DNA of 64,000 bases, taken from Massilia forsythiae (lineage in GTDB: Bacteria > Pseudomonadota > Gammaproteobacteria > Burkholderiales > Burkholderiaceae_D). Positions 17,334 through 25,701 of this stretch are shown in pieces; positions within the stretch are counted from its first letter, which is position 1; the number at the start of each line of letters is the position of its first letter. The stretch lies in NCBI RefSeq assembly GCF_012849555.1, contig NZ_CP051685.1:1798001-1862000 (forward strand), given 5' to 3'. Made by a program: the position numbers and the translations under genes. Under the pieces are notes generated by a model, which made no database searches, was not told the DNA's origin, and saw only the letters and a program-made list of their open reading frames with translations.

Positions 17334-19160
17334 TCAGATCTCCTTCGTGCGCAGTTCGAGCCAGGCGCGCGCGGCGCCGTCCACGTGCGGCAGCAGGCGT
17401 GCGCGCACTTGCCGGTGATAGTCGTTCAGCCAGGCCGCCTCGTCGCCGCGCAACAGGGACGTGTCGATGCAGCGGGTATCGATCGGGCACAGGGTCAAGG
17501 TCTCGAAGCCGAGGAAGTCGCCGAATCCGGCACCAGCGGCGGCGGCGGCGGGCACGTTCAGCACCAGGTTCTCGATGCGAATGCCCCAGTGGCCCGGGCG
17601 GTAGATGCCCGGCTCGATCGAGGTGATCATGCCCTCTTCCATCGCCGTGTGCGGGTCCGGCGGCGCCACCGGAGAAATCACCTGCGGGCCTTCGTGCACG
17701 TTGAGGAAATAGCCGACGCCGTGGCCGGTGCCGTGGCCGTAGTCGATGCCGGCGGCCCAGATCGGCGCGCGCGCCAGCGCATCGAGCATCGGCCCGCGGG
17801 TGCCGACCGGGAAGCGCGCGCCCGAGAGCGCAATCAGGCCTTTCAGCACCAGCGTGAAGTCGCGCTTGTGTTCGTTCGCCGGCGTGCCCACCGGGATCAC
17901 GCGCGTGATGTCGGTGGTGCCGCCCAGGTACTGGCCGCCGGAATCGATCAGCAGCAAGCCATCGCCTTCGATGACGGCATGCTGTTCTGGCGTGGCGCGG
18001 TAGTGCATGATGGCGCCGTTGGCATTGAAGCCGGCGATGGTGCCGAAGCTGGCGCTGACGAAACCGGGGCGGCGCGCACGGGCGGCGGTGATGCGTTCGT
18101 CGATCGTCAGTTCGGTGAGCGGCGCGCGCGCGGCGTTTTCCAGTTCCGGTTCGAGCCAGGCAAAGAATTCACACAGGGCCGCGCCATCCTGCTCCATGGT
18201 GGCGCGCACGTGGCCGGCTTCCTGCGCCAGCTTGCGCGACTTGGCGAAGGTGGTGGGGTTCACCGCTTCGACGATGCGCACGCCGTCCTGTACCTGGTCG
18301 CGCATGCCGGCGGTAACGCGGCGCGGGTCGAGCAGCAGTGCGCTGCCGGGTTCGATCGTGCGCAGCGCGCCAGCCGCGTCGTCGTAGGGCGCCACCCGGA
18401 TGCCGTCGCGCTGCAGGCGCGCACGCAGATTGTCATCGATCTTGCCGTCGGCGACGAACAGCGTGGCGCGCTCCGGTTCGACTAGCGCGTGCGCCAAAAA
18501 CACCGGGTTGAAACTGACGTCGGCGCCGCGCAGGTTGAACAGGTAGGCGATGTCGTCCAGCGTCGACATGAAGTGGCGCTGGGCGCCGGCCTTGGCCATC
18601 GCAGCGCGCACGGCGTGCAGTTTATCGGCGCGCGGCAGCACGGCATACGGCGGCTCGTACTCGAACACCGCTTCCGGCGGCAGCGCCGGACGCTCGGGCC
18701 AGACCGCGTCCAGCAGGTCGAGGTCGGTGCGCAGTGTAATGCCGCGCGCGCGCAGGGCATCGGCCAGCAGGCGCGCCACGGCCAGGCCGAGTACGCGTGC
18801 ATCCACCGCCACGGTCTGCCCTGCCTTCATCGTCTCGGCCAGCCAGTCGATGTGCAGCAGGCTGGCGCCGGACGGGATTTTCATCAGCCGGATGTCGGTG
18901 CCGGCCAGTTCCTGTTCGGCCTGCGTGTAGTAGCGGCCGTCGGTCCAGACGCCGGCGAAATCGGCGGTGGCGATGAAGGTGCCGACCGAGCCGGTAAAGC
19001 CGGACAGCCAGGCGCGGCCCTGCCAGCGGCCGGGCAGGTATTCGGACAGGTGCGGGTCGCTGGACGGGACGATATAGGCGTCGACGCCGTGTTGCGCCAT
19101 GGCGGCGCGCAGTCGGGCAAGGCGGTCGGCGCGCACGCCGGTGGTGTCGGGGGCTGGCAT
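17334..19160 (-). CDS. pepP: Xaa-Pro aminopeptidase (M24B, three-domain type)
   Basis: With the ATG at 19160 the product is 608 residues; ATGs at 19202 and 19259 have no better ribosome site. Residues 1-290 hold two creatinase-N-like domains, with the conserved YIVPSSDPHLSEYLP. The M24 domain carries the dinuclear metal ligands in LIDSGGQYLGGTTDITR (two Asp), GHGTGHGVG (His), SIEPGIY (Glu) and GIRIENLV (Glu). Three-domain enzymes of this length are like eukaryotic XPNPEP1, larger than E. coli PepP (441). It removes N-terminal residues preceding proline in the cytoplasm. The 86-residue gene and mgtC follow in an operon. Confidence 0.9.
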   Translation of the reverse strand: MPAPDTTGVRADRLARLRAAMAQHGVDAYIVPSSDPHLSEYLPGRWQGRAWLSGFTGSVGTFIATADFAGVWTDGRYYTQAEQELAGTDIRLMKIPSGASLLHIDWLAETMKAGQTVAVDARVLGLAVARLLADALRARGITLRTDLDLLDAVWPERPALPPEAVFEYEPPYAVLPRADKLHAVRAAMAKAGAQRHFMSTLDDIAYLFNLRGADVSFNPVFLAHALVEPERATLFVADGKIDDNLRARLQRDGIRVAPYDDAAGALRTIEPGSALLLDPRRVTAGMRDQVQDGVRIVEAVNPTTFAKSRKLAQEAGHVRATMEQDGAALCEFFAWLEPELENAARAPLTELTIDERITAARARRPGFVSASFGTIAGFNANGAIMHYRATPEQHAVIEGDGLLLIDSGGQYLGGTTDITRVIPVGTPANEHKRDFTLVLKGLIALSGARFPVGTRGPMLDALARAPIWAAGIDYGHGTGHGVGYFLNVHEGPQVISPVAPPDPHTAMEEGMITSIEPGIYRPGHWGIRIENLVLNVPAAAAAGAGFGDFLGFETLTLCPIDTRCIDTSLLRGDEAAWLNDYHRQVRARLLPHVDGAARAWLELRTKEI

Positions 19161-19322
19161 GGTCTGGTGCGTGGTCGAGTGTTGTTCCAGGATTCGTATC
19201 ATACGCTGCCGGCGCGCCCTTGGGGTGGCATGGCCGGGAGCGGTCTCGGGTGATGCCAAACGGAACGCATTCCTGCGCGTTCTGACGCATAATCGCGCCG
19301 TATCCGTTCACTCACACATGCC

Positions 19323-19916
19323 ATGCAAGATTTTCACTATACCCGCGCACGCGCGCTGCTGTCGAATGCCGAGGAAATCGTCAGCGCCGAGACCGTCACC
19401 GCCGCCGTCAAGAACGTCGCCGCGGTGCTGAACCAGCGTTTCGACAACGACGAGACCGGCGCCTTCCCGCTGGTGCTCGGCGTGATGGGCGGCGCCGTGG
19501 TTTTTACGGGCAACCTGCTACCGCAATTGAATTTCCCGCTCGAATTCGACTACATCCACGTGACCCGCTACGGCGACCTCGACCGTGGTGGAGAGATCGT
19601 CTGGAAAGTGATCCCGCGCCAGGACGTCACCGGGCGCACGATCATCGTGGTCGACGACATCCTCGACGAGGGAGAGACGCTGGCGCACGTCAAGCAGCGC
19701 CTGCTCGACATGGGCGCCGCCGAGGTGATCCTGGCGGTGTTCGCCGACAAGGACCTGGGCCGCGCGAAACCGGTGCAGGCCGATATCGTCGGCCTGAGCA
19801 TCCCGAACCGGTTCGTGGTCGGCTTCGGCATGGATGCGCACGGGTACTGGCGCAACTTGCCGGGCTTGTGGGTGATCCGGGATACGGACAAGCAGGTCGA
19901 GGCGCCCGCGGCTTGA
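19323..19916 (+). CDS. hpt: Hypoxanthine-guanine phosphoribosyltransferase
   Basis: The 197-residue protein has the type I phosphoribosyltransferase PRPP loop IIVVDDILDEGETL near residue 112, VLGVMGGAVVFTGNLL, and the C-terminal RFVVGFGMD..GYWRNLP base-binding loop. It salvages hypoxanthine and guanine to IMP and GMP. This longer subgroup is common in beta- and gammaproteobacteria as hypoxanthine-guanine phosphoribosyltransferase. It diverges from pepP with about 160 bases between starts. Confidence 0.85.
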   Translation: MQDFHYTRARALLSNAEEIVSAETVTAAVKNVAAVLNQRFDNDETGAFPLVLGVMGGAVVFTGNLLPQLNFPLEFDYIHVTRYGDLDRGGEIVWKVIPRQDVTGRTIIVVDDILDEGETLAHVKQRLLDMGAAEVILAVFADKDLGRAKPVQADIVGLSIPNRFVVGFGMDAHGYWRNLPGLWVIRDTDKQVEAPAA

Positions 19917-19980
19917 ACGGCGCGGCTCGCAAGGTCGTGCCGTCGAAGCCGCAGCATGATTCGTCAGGTCAAGTCCATCG

Positions 19981-20010
19981 GCGTCTTCCCCGCGCAGGCG
20001 GGGACCCATG
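19981..20010. repeat. REP palindrome copy A
   Basis: The core CCCCGC..GCGGGG hairpin is followed by ACCCATG. Compared with the window consensus it is in the orientation reading GTC/TTC...CCCAT. It pairs with copy B (20061 onward), which has the opposite orientation, forming an inverted doublet downstream of hpt. Confidence 0.8.
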
Positions 20011-20060
20011 CTGAGCTCGATGTAACCGCAATGCCGGCATAGCGATTTCAGTTGCTGTGT

Positions 20061-20074
20061 ATGGGTCCCCGCCT
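20061..20074. repeat. REP palindrome copy B, left part, interrupted by the IS
   Basis: ATGGGTCCCCGCCT ends exactly where the insertion sequence begins. The rest of the palindrome (CCTTCGCGGGGACGACG) resumes at 21515, and CCT is present on both sides as a 3-bp target duplication. Confidence 0.85.
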
Positions 20075-20105
20075 TGAAGTGACCTAAGAAAGTTGGACAG
20101 GGGGA

Positions 20106-20945
20106 TTATGCGGTCTTGGCGTGTGCTAGTCTATATTGAACAGGACTCATGCCGCCAAGGCCGATCCTGATCCGGTCTTGATTGTAATACTGCACGTAAT
20201 CCACGATGGTCTTCTTTAGGTCATCGATGCTGGCAAATTTGTGATTGTGGAAACACTCTGACTTCAAGATGCCGAAGAAGCTTTCCATGGACGCGTTGTC
20301 GTAGCAGTTACCTTTGTTGGACATGCTTTGCTCCATGCCGGCGTCGCTCAGCATCTTGCGGTATTGAGTCATCTGGTAATGCCAGCCCTGGTCCGAATGA
20401 AGCATTGGTTTTTCATTGATGCCCAGCTTTTGCTGTGCCTTCGTGAGCATTGAAGTTACCAGGGTGAACACTGGCCGTGTATCGAATGAATACGCAACGA
20501 TTTCCCCGTTAAACAAATCCTTGATTGGTGAGAAGTACAGCTTGTCTTGCCCTACTTTGAACTCGGTGACGTCAGTGACCCATTTCTGGTTAGGTTCGCC
20601 TGCAGTAAACTCCCGCTTGAGCACATTTGGCGCGACTATGCCTACTTGACCTTTATACGATTTATATCGTTTAACTCGTTGTGACGACTTCAATCCTTCT
20701 GCCTGCATCAGCCGTTGGACGGTATTGGCATGAATTTTTTTACCTGCCTGTACCAAGGCGCTTGCTACGCGGCGGTAGCCGTAACGCCCTTTGTGCGCAT
20801 CAAACGTCATCTTGATAAGCTGTTTGATGCCTTCGTGTCTATCTGGCCTTTGCCTGGCCTTGTCCCAATAGTAAAAATTGCTCTTGGGAAGATTGACGAT
20901 CTTGAGCAGGGTAACAATTGGGTATTTTTGCCTTAATTCATGCAT
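20106..20945 (-). CDS. IS3-family transposase OrfB (DDE integrase core)
   Basis: The 279-residue protein has the HTH_21 segment (FDAHKGRYGYRRVASAL) and an rve integrase core. The acidic residues lie in KWVTDVTEF, the MLHSDQGWHYQ block, and an Glu downstream in SMSNKGNCYDNASMESFFGILKSE. Its ATG overlaps the orfA stop (TAATG). The frame is open from the slippery site at 20999 through the ATG, so it can also be made as an OrfAB fusion by -1 frameshifting. Confidence 0.93.
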   Translation of the reverse strand: MHELRQKYPIVTLLKIVNLPKSNFYYWDKARQRPDRHEGIKQLIKMTFDAHKGRYGYRRVASALVQAGKKIHANTVQRLMQAEGLKSSQRVKRYKSYKGQVGIVAPNVLKREFTAGEPNQKWVTDVTEFKVGQDKLYFSPIKDLFNGEIVAYSFDTRPVFTLVTSMLTKAQQKLGINEKPMLHSDQGWHYQMTQYRKMLSDAGMEQSMSNKGNCYDNASMESFFGILKSECFHNHKFASIDDLKKTIVDYVQYYNQDRIRIGLGGMSPVQYRLAHAKTA

Positions 20946-21496
20946 TACCTGCGCTTTTTGGGCGCGGGCTGCTTTTGTGCTTGAGCTAAGGCTTGCAGCT
21001 TTTTTAGAACCTCTACCTCCATACGCAAGTACTCGTTTTCCTTGAGCACCTCATCAAGCGTACGTTCGGCATCAGGTTTGGCGGCAGGTTTTTTCGTAGG
21101 TGCTTTCATTTGGCGAGCGTGATTGTGCGGCTTGGCCAATGCCTCCAAGCCACCGCTGCTATAGCGGCTCTCCCATATCCCAATACTGGTCGGGTTGCGA
21201 ACATTGAAGATGGCTGCCGTCTGTTTCATCGACAATCCATTGTCCCACATGTACTGTAGTGCCGACAGCTTAAACTGGGCATCATAGCGCGTTACCTTGC
21301 GGCTGATTCCTTCCATCCCATGCAAACGATAAGCCGCTACCCATCGTTTGACCGATCCAATATTTACCTCGTGATGCGCCGACAAACGGCGGAAACCCAT
21401 GGTACCGCTGAAGTACTCCAGCACTACCTTGTGCTTGAATTCGTCTAGATACTTGAACATCTGATCCTTCGAAAGTTGAACGGTTTTCCTGTCCAA
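20945..21496 (-). CDS. IS3-family OrfA (helix-turn-helix protein)
   Basis: The 183-residue protein has two HTH units: residues 17-60 (VLEYFSGTMGFRRLSAHHEVNIGSVKRW, given here only by position) and 72-115 (ALQYMWDNGLSMKQTAAIFNV). A leucine-zipper-like ENEYLRMEVEVLKKL follows near residue 155, as in IS150 InsA-type proteins that bind the terminal repeats. The lysine codons of LKK (residues 165-166) sit on the frameshift heptamer. Confidence 0.9.
   Translation of the reverse strand: MDRKTVQLSKDQMFKYLDEFKHKVVLEYFSGTMGFRRLSAHHEVNIGSVKRWVAAYRLHGMEGISRKVTRYDAQFKLSALQYMWDNGLSMKQTAAIFNVRNPTSIGIWESRYSSGGLEALAKPHNHARQMKAPTKKPAAKPDAERTLDEVLKENEYLRMEVEVLKKLQALAQAQKQPAPKKRR
20999..21005 (-). promoter_or_regulatory. 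Programmed -1 frameshift site A AAA AAG
   Basis: On the minus strand the heptamer AAAAAAG is phased as A|AAA|AAG in the orfA frame. A one-base backward slip enters the orfB frame, which is open for 18 codons up to the orfB ATG. This is the standard IS150-group signal for making the OrfAB transposase. Confidence 0.85.
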
Positions 21497-21514
21497 CTTC
21501 CTTAGGGCAGTTCA

Positions 21515-21531
21515 CCTTCGCGGGGACGACG
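21515..21531. repeat. REP palindrome copy B, right part
   Basis: CCTTCGCGGGGACGACG completes the palindrome broken by the IS. The first three bases are the target duplication. Confidence 0.85.
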
Positions 21532-21549
21532 GCGGGGCACCGGCGCGGA

Positions 21550-22509
21550 TCAACCCTTGATTCCCAGCCGCTCACGCGCCGCATCGTACTGCGCCTTCAG
21601 GCGCAGTACCATTTCTTCCACCGCCGGCACGTCCTCCATCAGGCCGACGCCCTGCCCGGCGCCCCAGATATCGCGCCAGGCCTTGGCGCTGCCGGACCCA
21701 AAACTCATCTTGCTCTTGTCCGACACCGGCAGGTTGTCCGGATCCAGGCCGGCCGCCACGATCGATTTCTTCAGGTAGTTGCCGTGCACGCCCGTGAACA
21801 GGTTGGTGTACACCACGTCGGCCGCGCTCGACGCGACGATGGCGTCGCGGTAGGCGTCGCTGACGTTCGATTCGCGCGTGGCCAGCCAGCGCGAGCCGAC
21901 GTACGCGAAGTCGGCGCCCATCGCCTGCGCCGCCAGGATGGCGTCGCCGCTGGCGATGGCGCCGGACAGCGCGACCGGGCCGTCGAAGAACTTGCGCACT
22001 TCTCCCACCAGCGCGAACGGCGACAGTGCGCCCGCATGCCCGCCGGCCCCGGCCGCCACCAGGATCAAGCCGTCCACGCCCGCTTCCAGCGCCTTTTCGG
22101 CATGGCGGATCGAGACCACGTCGTGCAGCACGATGCCGCCGTAGGCGTGCACCGCATCCAGCATTTCCTTCGGCGGCGCGCGCAGCGAGGAAATGATGAC
22201 CGGCACCCGGTGTTTCACGCAGACCTCGACGTCGTGCGCCAGGCGGTCGTTCGACTGATGCACGATCTGGTTGACGGCGATCGGCCCGACCTTGCGCTCG
22301 GGGTGCGCCGCCTGGAAATCGGCGAGCTCGCGCTGCAGGTCGGTCAGCCACACGTCCAGCTGCTCGGCCGGGCGCGCGTTCAGCGCCGGGAACGCGCCGA
22401 CGATGCCCGCCTTGCACTGCGCGGCCACCAGCGCGGGACCGCTGGCGATGAACATCGGCGCGGCGATGACGGGTAAGGACAGGTCTTGCAGGACAGTGGG
22501 CAGCGCCAT
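21550..22509 (-). CDS. Nitronate monooxygenase (2-nitropropane dioxygenase family)
   Basis: The 319-residue TIM-barrel protein has the family's FMN-binding features: VIAAPMFIASGP near the N-terminus, VHDVVSIRHAEKALEAGVDG-type segment, LILVAAGAGGHAG phosphate-binding loop, and AQAMGADFAYVGSRWLATRES. It oxidises alkyl nitronates such as propionate 3-nitronate using FMN and O2. The gene is monocistronic, between the IS and a DUF1289 gene. Confidence 0.88.
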   Translation of the reverse strand: MALPTVLQDLSLPVIAAPMFIASGPALVAAQCKAGIVGAFPALNARPAEQLDVWLTDLQRELADFQAAHPERKVGPIAVNQIVHQSNDRLAHDVEVCVKHRVPVIISSLRAPPKEMLDAVHAYGGIVLHDVVSIRHAEKALEAGVDGLILVAAGAGGHAGALSPFALVGEVRKFFDGPVALSGAIASGDAILAAQAMGADFAYVGSRWLATRESNVSDAYRDAIVASSAADVVYTNLFTGVHGNYLKKSIVAAGLDPDNLPVSDKSKMSFGSGSAKAWRDIWGAGQGVGLMEDVPAVEEMVLRLKAQYDAARERLGIKG

Positions 22510-22602
22510 GTAAATTCTTTCGCGGTGGATTGATCGGGCCAGCCGGACGATTATAGGACCATAAAAGCACGATCGTGCTAGACCACCGGCTCTAATTCAT
22601 CG

Positions 22603-22797
22603 TCAACCGAAATCGATCGCCTGCTCGCGCCGGCGGATGGCGGCCCACACCGCGCGTTTATAGTCGTCGTCGGCCTGGCTCCAGGCCATGATCTCGTCGA
22701 TGGTGCGCATGCAGCCTTCGCACAGGCCGGTATCGGGCGACATCTTGCAAAGGCTGACGCAGGGAGAAGGAACGGGGGTTTGTTGTTCCGGCTTCAT
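22603..22797 (-). CDS. DUF1289 small cysteine-containing protein
   Basis: The 64-residue protein has the family core SPCVSLCKMSP-TGLC-GCMRTIDEI with four Cys, then WSQADDDYKRAVW. DUF1289 proteins are small, probably metal- or Fe-S-binding, and of unknown role. It is short but the cysteine pattern makes the call secure. Confidence 0.85.
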   Translation of the reverse strand: MKPEQQTPVPSPCVSLCKMSPDTGLCEGCMRTIDEIMAWSQADDDYKRAVWAAIRRREQAIDFG

Positions 22798-22958
22798 GGA
22801 AAGGCATCCGGCAAAGGAAAAGAGGCGCGCAGGTTACCTCATCGGCCCGCATCGCGCTGGCCGAAACGTCGCGTTCACGCATCTTTCTGTAAGGCTGACG
22901 CAAGCTTGGGCACCAAGACTAGGCCTATCCGCACAAGAGCCGATCCAAAGGAAGGCTA

Positions 22959-23125
22959 ATGACCTTGAGCAATAAGTTGATCGCGCAGTTACGCAACGCC
23001 ACCCGTTCGCTGTTGCGGCGTCCGCCCTCGGCGCGGGGCGCCATGCGCGAAGCCATCGAACCCGCCGCCGCGTCGCCCCCGGCGGACACCGGAACAACCA
23101 ACAACATGCACAACCATCCCCCCGT
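22959..23125 (+). pseudogene. N-terminal segment of the esterase gene, out of frame with the catalytic part
   Basis: An ATG at 22959 with AAGGAAG 6 bases upstream starts MTLSNKLIAQLRNATRS, which resembles the usual N-terminus of PHB-depolymerase-type esterases. This frame does not join the catalytic frame starting at 23153. A C6 tract at 23118-23123 lies between. Adding one C there would join both frames without a stop and give RRSAYDPFSSMLADLG at the junction. The frame break is either a real frameshift, slippage in the C tract, or a sequence error. Confidence 0.65.
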
Positions 23126-23152
23126 CGGTCGGCCTACGACCCTTTTTCGAGC

Positions 23153-24067
23153 ATGCTGGCCGATCTCGGCCGCCTCGGCCAGCTCGGCGCCAATCCCTTC
23201 GTATTCCCTGCTTTCGGCGCCGCCCCCAGCCTGCCCGGCCATTTCATCGACGCCGCCTACGCCAACGATGCCGGCAGCCGCGACTACAAACTGTACGTGC
23301 CGAGCGGCCATGCCGGCCAGCCGGCGCCGCTGCTGGTGATGCTGCACGGCTGCGCCCAGAGCGCCGACGATTTCGCCATCGGCACCGGCATGAACGCGCT
23401 GGCCGAGGAGTGCGGCTGCCTGGTCGCCTATCCGGCCCAGTCGCAGCACGCCAACGCTTCGCGTTGCTGGAACTGGTTCAATGCGGTTGACCAGCAGCAC
23501 GGCCAGGGCGAACCGTCGATCATCGCCGGCCTCACGCGCGATGTCATGGCACGCTATGCCGTCGACCCGCGCCGGGTCTACGTGGCCGGCTTGTCGGCGG
23601 GCGGCGCGATGGCCGCCATCATGGGCACGCTGTATCCGGAACTGTACGCGGCGGTGGGCGTGCACTCCGGCCTGCCGTTCGCCGCCGCGCACGACCTGCC
23701 CTCCGCCTTCGCCGCGATGAAGGGAGAATTCCAGCGCCGGCAAGCGCCCGGACGCGCCGTGCCCATCATCGTGTTCCACGGCGACCGCGACACCACCGTG
23801 CACCCGGCCAACGGCGACGAATTGATGCAGCGGCGCCGCCGCCATCCGCTGGAGGCGACCGTGATCGAGCCGGGCCAGGTGCCGGACGGCCACGCCTACA
23901 CGCGCACCGTGCACCACCGCCCCGACGGCAGCATCCATGCCGAGCACTGGCTGGTGCACGGTTCCGGCCACGCCTGGTCGGGCGGCGATGCGCGCGGCAG
24001 CTACACCGATATCAAGGGACCCAGCGCCAGCCAGGAAATGATGCGCTTCTTCCGCACCGCGCGTTGA
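23153..24067 (+). CDS. PHB-depolymerase-family esterase, catalytic part
   Basis: The 304-residue frame holds a complete alpha/beta hydrolase of the LpqC/PHB depolymerase family: oxyanion block LLVMLHGCAQSADDF, nucleophile elbow GLSAGGAM (Ser near residue 146), acid in FHGDRDTTVHP and base in GSGHAWSGG. It should hydrolyse esters, perhaps short polyhydroxyalkanoate chains. The ATG at 23153 has no ribosome site, whereas the upstream one at 22959 does, so the intact ancestral gene probably ran from 22959 to 24067. No export signal is visible in this frame. Confidence 0.82.
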   Translation: MLADLGRLGQLGANPFVFPAFGAAPSLPGHFIDAAYANDAGSRDYKLYVPSGHAGQPAPLLVMLHGCAQSADDFAIGTGMNALAEECGCLVAYPAQSQHANASRCWNWFNAVDQQHGQGEPSIIAGLTRDVMARYAVDPRRVYVAGLSAGGAMAAIMGTLYPELYAAVGVHSGLPFAAAHDLPSAFAAMKGEFQRRQAPGRAVPIIVFHGDRDTTVHPANGDELMQRRRRHPLEATVIEPGQVPDGHAYTRTVHHRPDGSIHAEHWLVHGSGHAWSGGDARGSYTDIKGPSASQEMMRFFRTAR

Positions 24068-24089
24068 GCGGCGGCGCCATCGGAACGCG

Positions 24090-24299
24090 TCAGGACGCGC
24101 GCGGCGCGGCGGCGGCCTGCTGCGCGATATGCCGGGCCAGGCAGGACGGGCACCAGCAGCCCGGCGCCACCGCGCCGCCCGCGGCCGGCGCGGGCGGCAG
24201 CGCGGCCAGCGGCGGCAGCGCCATGCACCAGCACGGGCCGCTATCGCCGTCGGCCACGGCGCAGCTAAAGTGGGCGCCGCAACGCGTGCAGGTGCTCAT
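24090..24299 (-). CDS. Cysteine-rich CWC family protein
   Basis: The 69-residue protein has CTRCGAHFSCAVA, then GPCWCMALP and PGCWCPSCLARH: seven or more Cys in the spacing of the Cys_rich_CWC family, presumably binding metal. Function is unknown. It converges on the esterase gene with 22 bases between the stops. Confidence 0.8.
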   Translation of the reverse strand: MSTCTRCGAHFSCAVADGDSGPCWCMALPPLAALPPAPAAGGAVAPGCWCPSCLARHIAQQAAAAPRAS

Positions 24300-24453
24300 G
24301 GCGCTTTTCTCGCATAATCGGTGAAGGGCTGTGGAACAGGCATACAGCCCACCTTAATGCGGCCGCCGGGAAAATACAACAAGCTGCCCTTATAATGCGC
24401 ACTGCGACCGGCCAATGCCCTGTAAAATCCCGCAACTTCTTTTTGGACCCCCC

Positions 24454-25380
24454 ATGAACGCTACGCTGTCTGCCTTGGGCGACGACCAGAACAACGACCT
24501 GACTGCGGTCTCGCCGCAGATCAAGGCGCAGATCCTGGCCGAAGCACTCCCCTACATCCGCAACTTCCACGGCAAAACCATCGTCATCAAATACGGCGGC
24601 AACGCCATGACCGACGAGCGCCTGAAACACGGTTTTGCGCGCGACGTCATCCTGCTCAAACTGGTCGGCATGAACCCGGTCGTGGTGCACGGCGGCGGTC
24701 CGCAGATCGACAACGCGCTCAAGAAGATCGGCAAGCAGGGCACCTTCGTGCAGGGCATGCGCATCACCGACGAAGAAACCATGGAAGTGGTCGAGTGGGT
24801 GCTGGGCGGCGAGGTCCAGCAAGACATCGTCATGCTGATCAACCACTACGGCGGCCAGGCGGTCGGCCTGACCGGCAAGGACGGCGGCCTGATCCGCGCG
24901 CGCCGCATGGCGATGCCGGACCGCGAAAAACCGGGCGAGTTCCTCGACATCGGTTTCGTCGGTGAGATCGAGGCGATCAACCCGGCGGTAGTCAAAGCCC
25001 TGCAGGACGACGCCTTCATTCCGATCATCTCGCCGATCGGCTTCGGCCAGGACGGGCAAGCCTACAACATCAATGCCGACGTCGTCGCCGGCAAGATCGC
25101 GGAAATCCTGAAAGCCGAAAAGCTGATCATGATGACCAACATCGCCGGCGTGCAGGACAAGAACGGCAACCTGGTCACCGACCTGTCGGCGCGCGAGATC
25201 GACGAGATGTTCGCGGACGGCACGATTTCGGGCGGCATGCTGCCGAAAATCTCGTCGGCGCTCGACGCCGCCAAGTCGGGCGTGAACACCGTGCACATCA
25301 TCGACGGCCGTATCGAGCACTCTTTATTGCTGGAGGTCTTGACCGAACAGGCCTTTGGCACTATGATCCGGTCTCACTGA
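24454..25380 (+). CDS. argB: Acetylglutamate kinase
   Basis: The 308-residue protein has the amino-acid-kinase fold landmarks of Arg[10 protein letters not shown] near residue 46, [36 protein letters not shown] and [13 protein letters not shown]. It phosphorylates N-acetylglutamate, the second step of arginine synthesis. The long N-terminal extension before the kinase core is typical of arginine-sensitive ArgB. The ATG at 24454 gives the family N-terminus. Two tRNA genes follow. Confidence 0.95.
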   Translation: MNATLSALGDDQNNDLTAVSPQIKAQILAEALPYIRNFHGKTIVIKYGGNAMTDERLKHGFARDVILLKLVGMNPVVVHGGGPQIDNALKKIGKQGTFVQGMRITDEETMEVVEWVLGGEVQQDIVMLINHYGGQAVGLTGKDGGLIRARRMAMPDREKPGEFLDIGFVGEIEAINPAVVKALQDDAFIPIISPIGFGQDGQAYNINADVVAGKIAEILKAEKLIMMTNIAGVQDKNGNLVTDLSAREIDEMFADGTISGGMLPKISSALDAAKSGVNTVHIIDGRIEHSLLLEVLTEQAFGTMIRSH

Positions 25381-25420
25381 AATTTTGCAGCGGCAAATTG
25401 CCTCAGCAAAGTGAATTGAT

Positions 25421-25495
<75 letters not shown>

Positions 25496-25498
25496 CCT

Positions 25499-25575
25499 GG
25501 AGCGGTAGTTCAGTTGGTTAGAATACCGGCCTGTCACGCCGGGGGTCGCGGGTTCGAGTCCCGTCCGCTCCGCCA
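25499..25575 (+). tRNA. tRNA-Asp (GTC)
   Basis: GGAGCGG pairs with CCGCTCC. The anticodon stem CCGGC/GCCGG holds the loop CTGTCAC with anticodon GTC. The T loop is GTTCGAGTCC and CCA is encoded. It forms a two-tRNA unit with tRNA-Thr ahead of a strong terminator. Confidence 0.95.
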
Positions 25576-25581
25576 GGATTC

Positions 25582-25618
25582 AAATAAAAAATGCTCCCTC
25601 GTGGAGCATTTTTTATTT
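25582..25618. terminator. Terminator of the tRNA unit
   Basis: A perfect 16-bp inverted repeat (arms 25582-25597 and 25603-25618) with a five-base loop places TGCTCC/GGAGCA between A and T runs. It works for plus-strand transcripts and would work in reverse too. Confidence 0.92.
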
Positions 25619-25648
25619 GTACGTTCCGAGTGGTTTCGTTCAGCTGAG

Positions 25649-25678
25649 TATGGGTCCCCGCCTGCGCGGGGACGACGA
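25649..25678. repeat. REP palindrome copy C
   Basis: ATGGGTCCCCGCCTGCGCGG followed by GGACGACG differs from the window consensus by one base in the loop. It lies between the tRNA terminator and the HAD hydrolase gene and abuts an in-frame ATG at 25678 that is unlikely to be used. Confidence 0.8.
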
Positions 25679-25701
25679 TGAGATGGCTGTTCCTTCACTC
25701 C

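Larger units (their letters stand above)
20075..21514 (-). mobile_element. IS3-family (IS150-type) insertion sequence, complete
   Basis: The element is 1440 bp. Its 27-base terminal inverted repeats match at 24 positions (outer ends TGAAGTGACCTAAG and TGAACTGCCCTAAG). CCT is duplicated at 20072-20074 and 21515-21517. It holds orfA and orfB on the minus strand with a slippery A AAA AAG at 20999-21005. Removing the element and one CCT restores an intact REP palindrome, so insertion was precise and probably recent. Both genes look intact. GC content is visibly lower than that of the flanks, in line with an acquired element. Confidence 0.93.
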
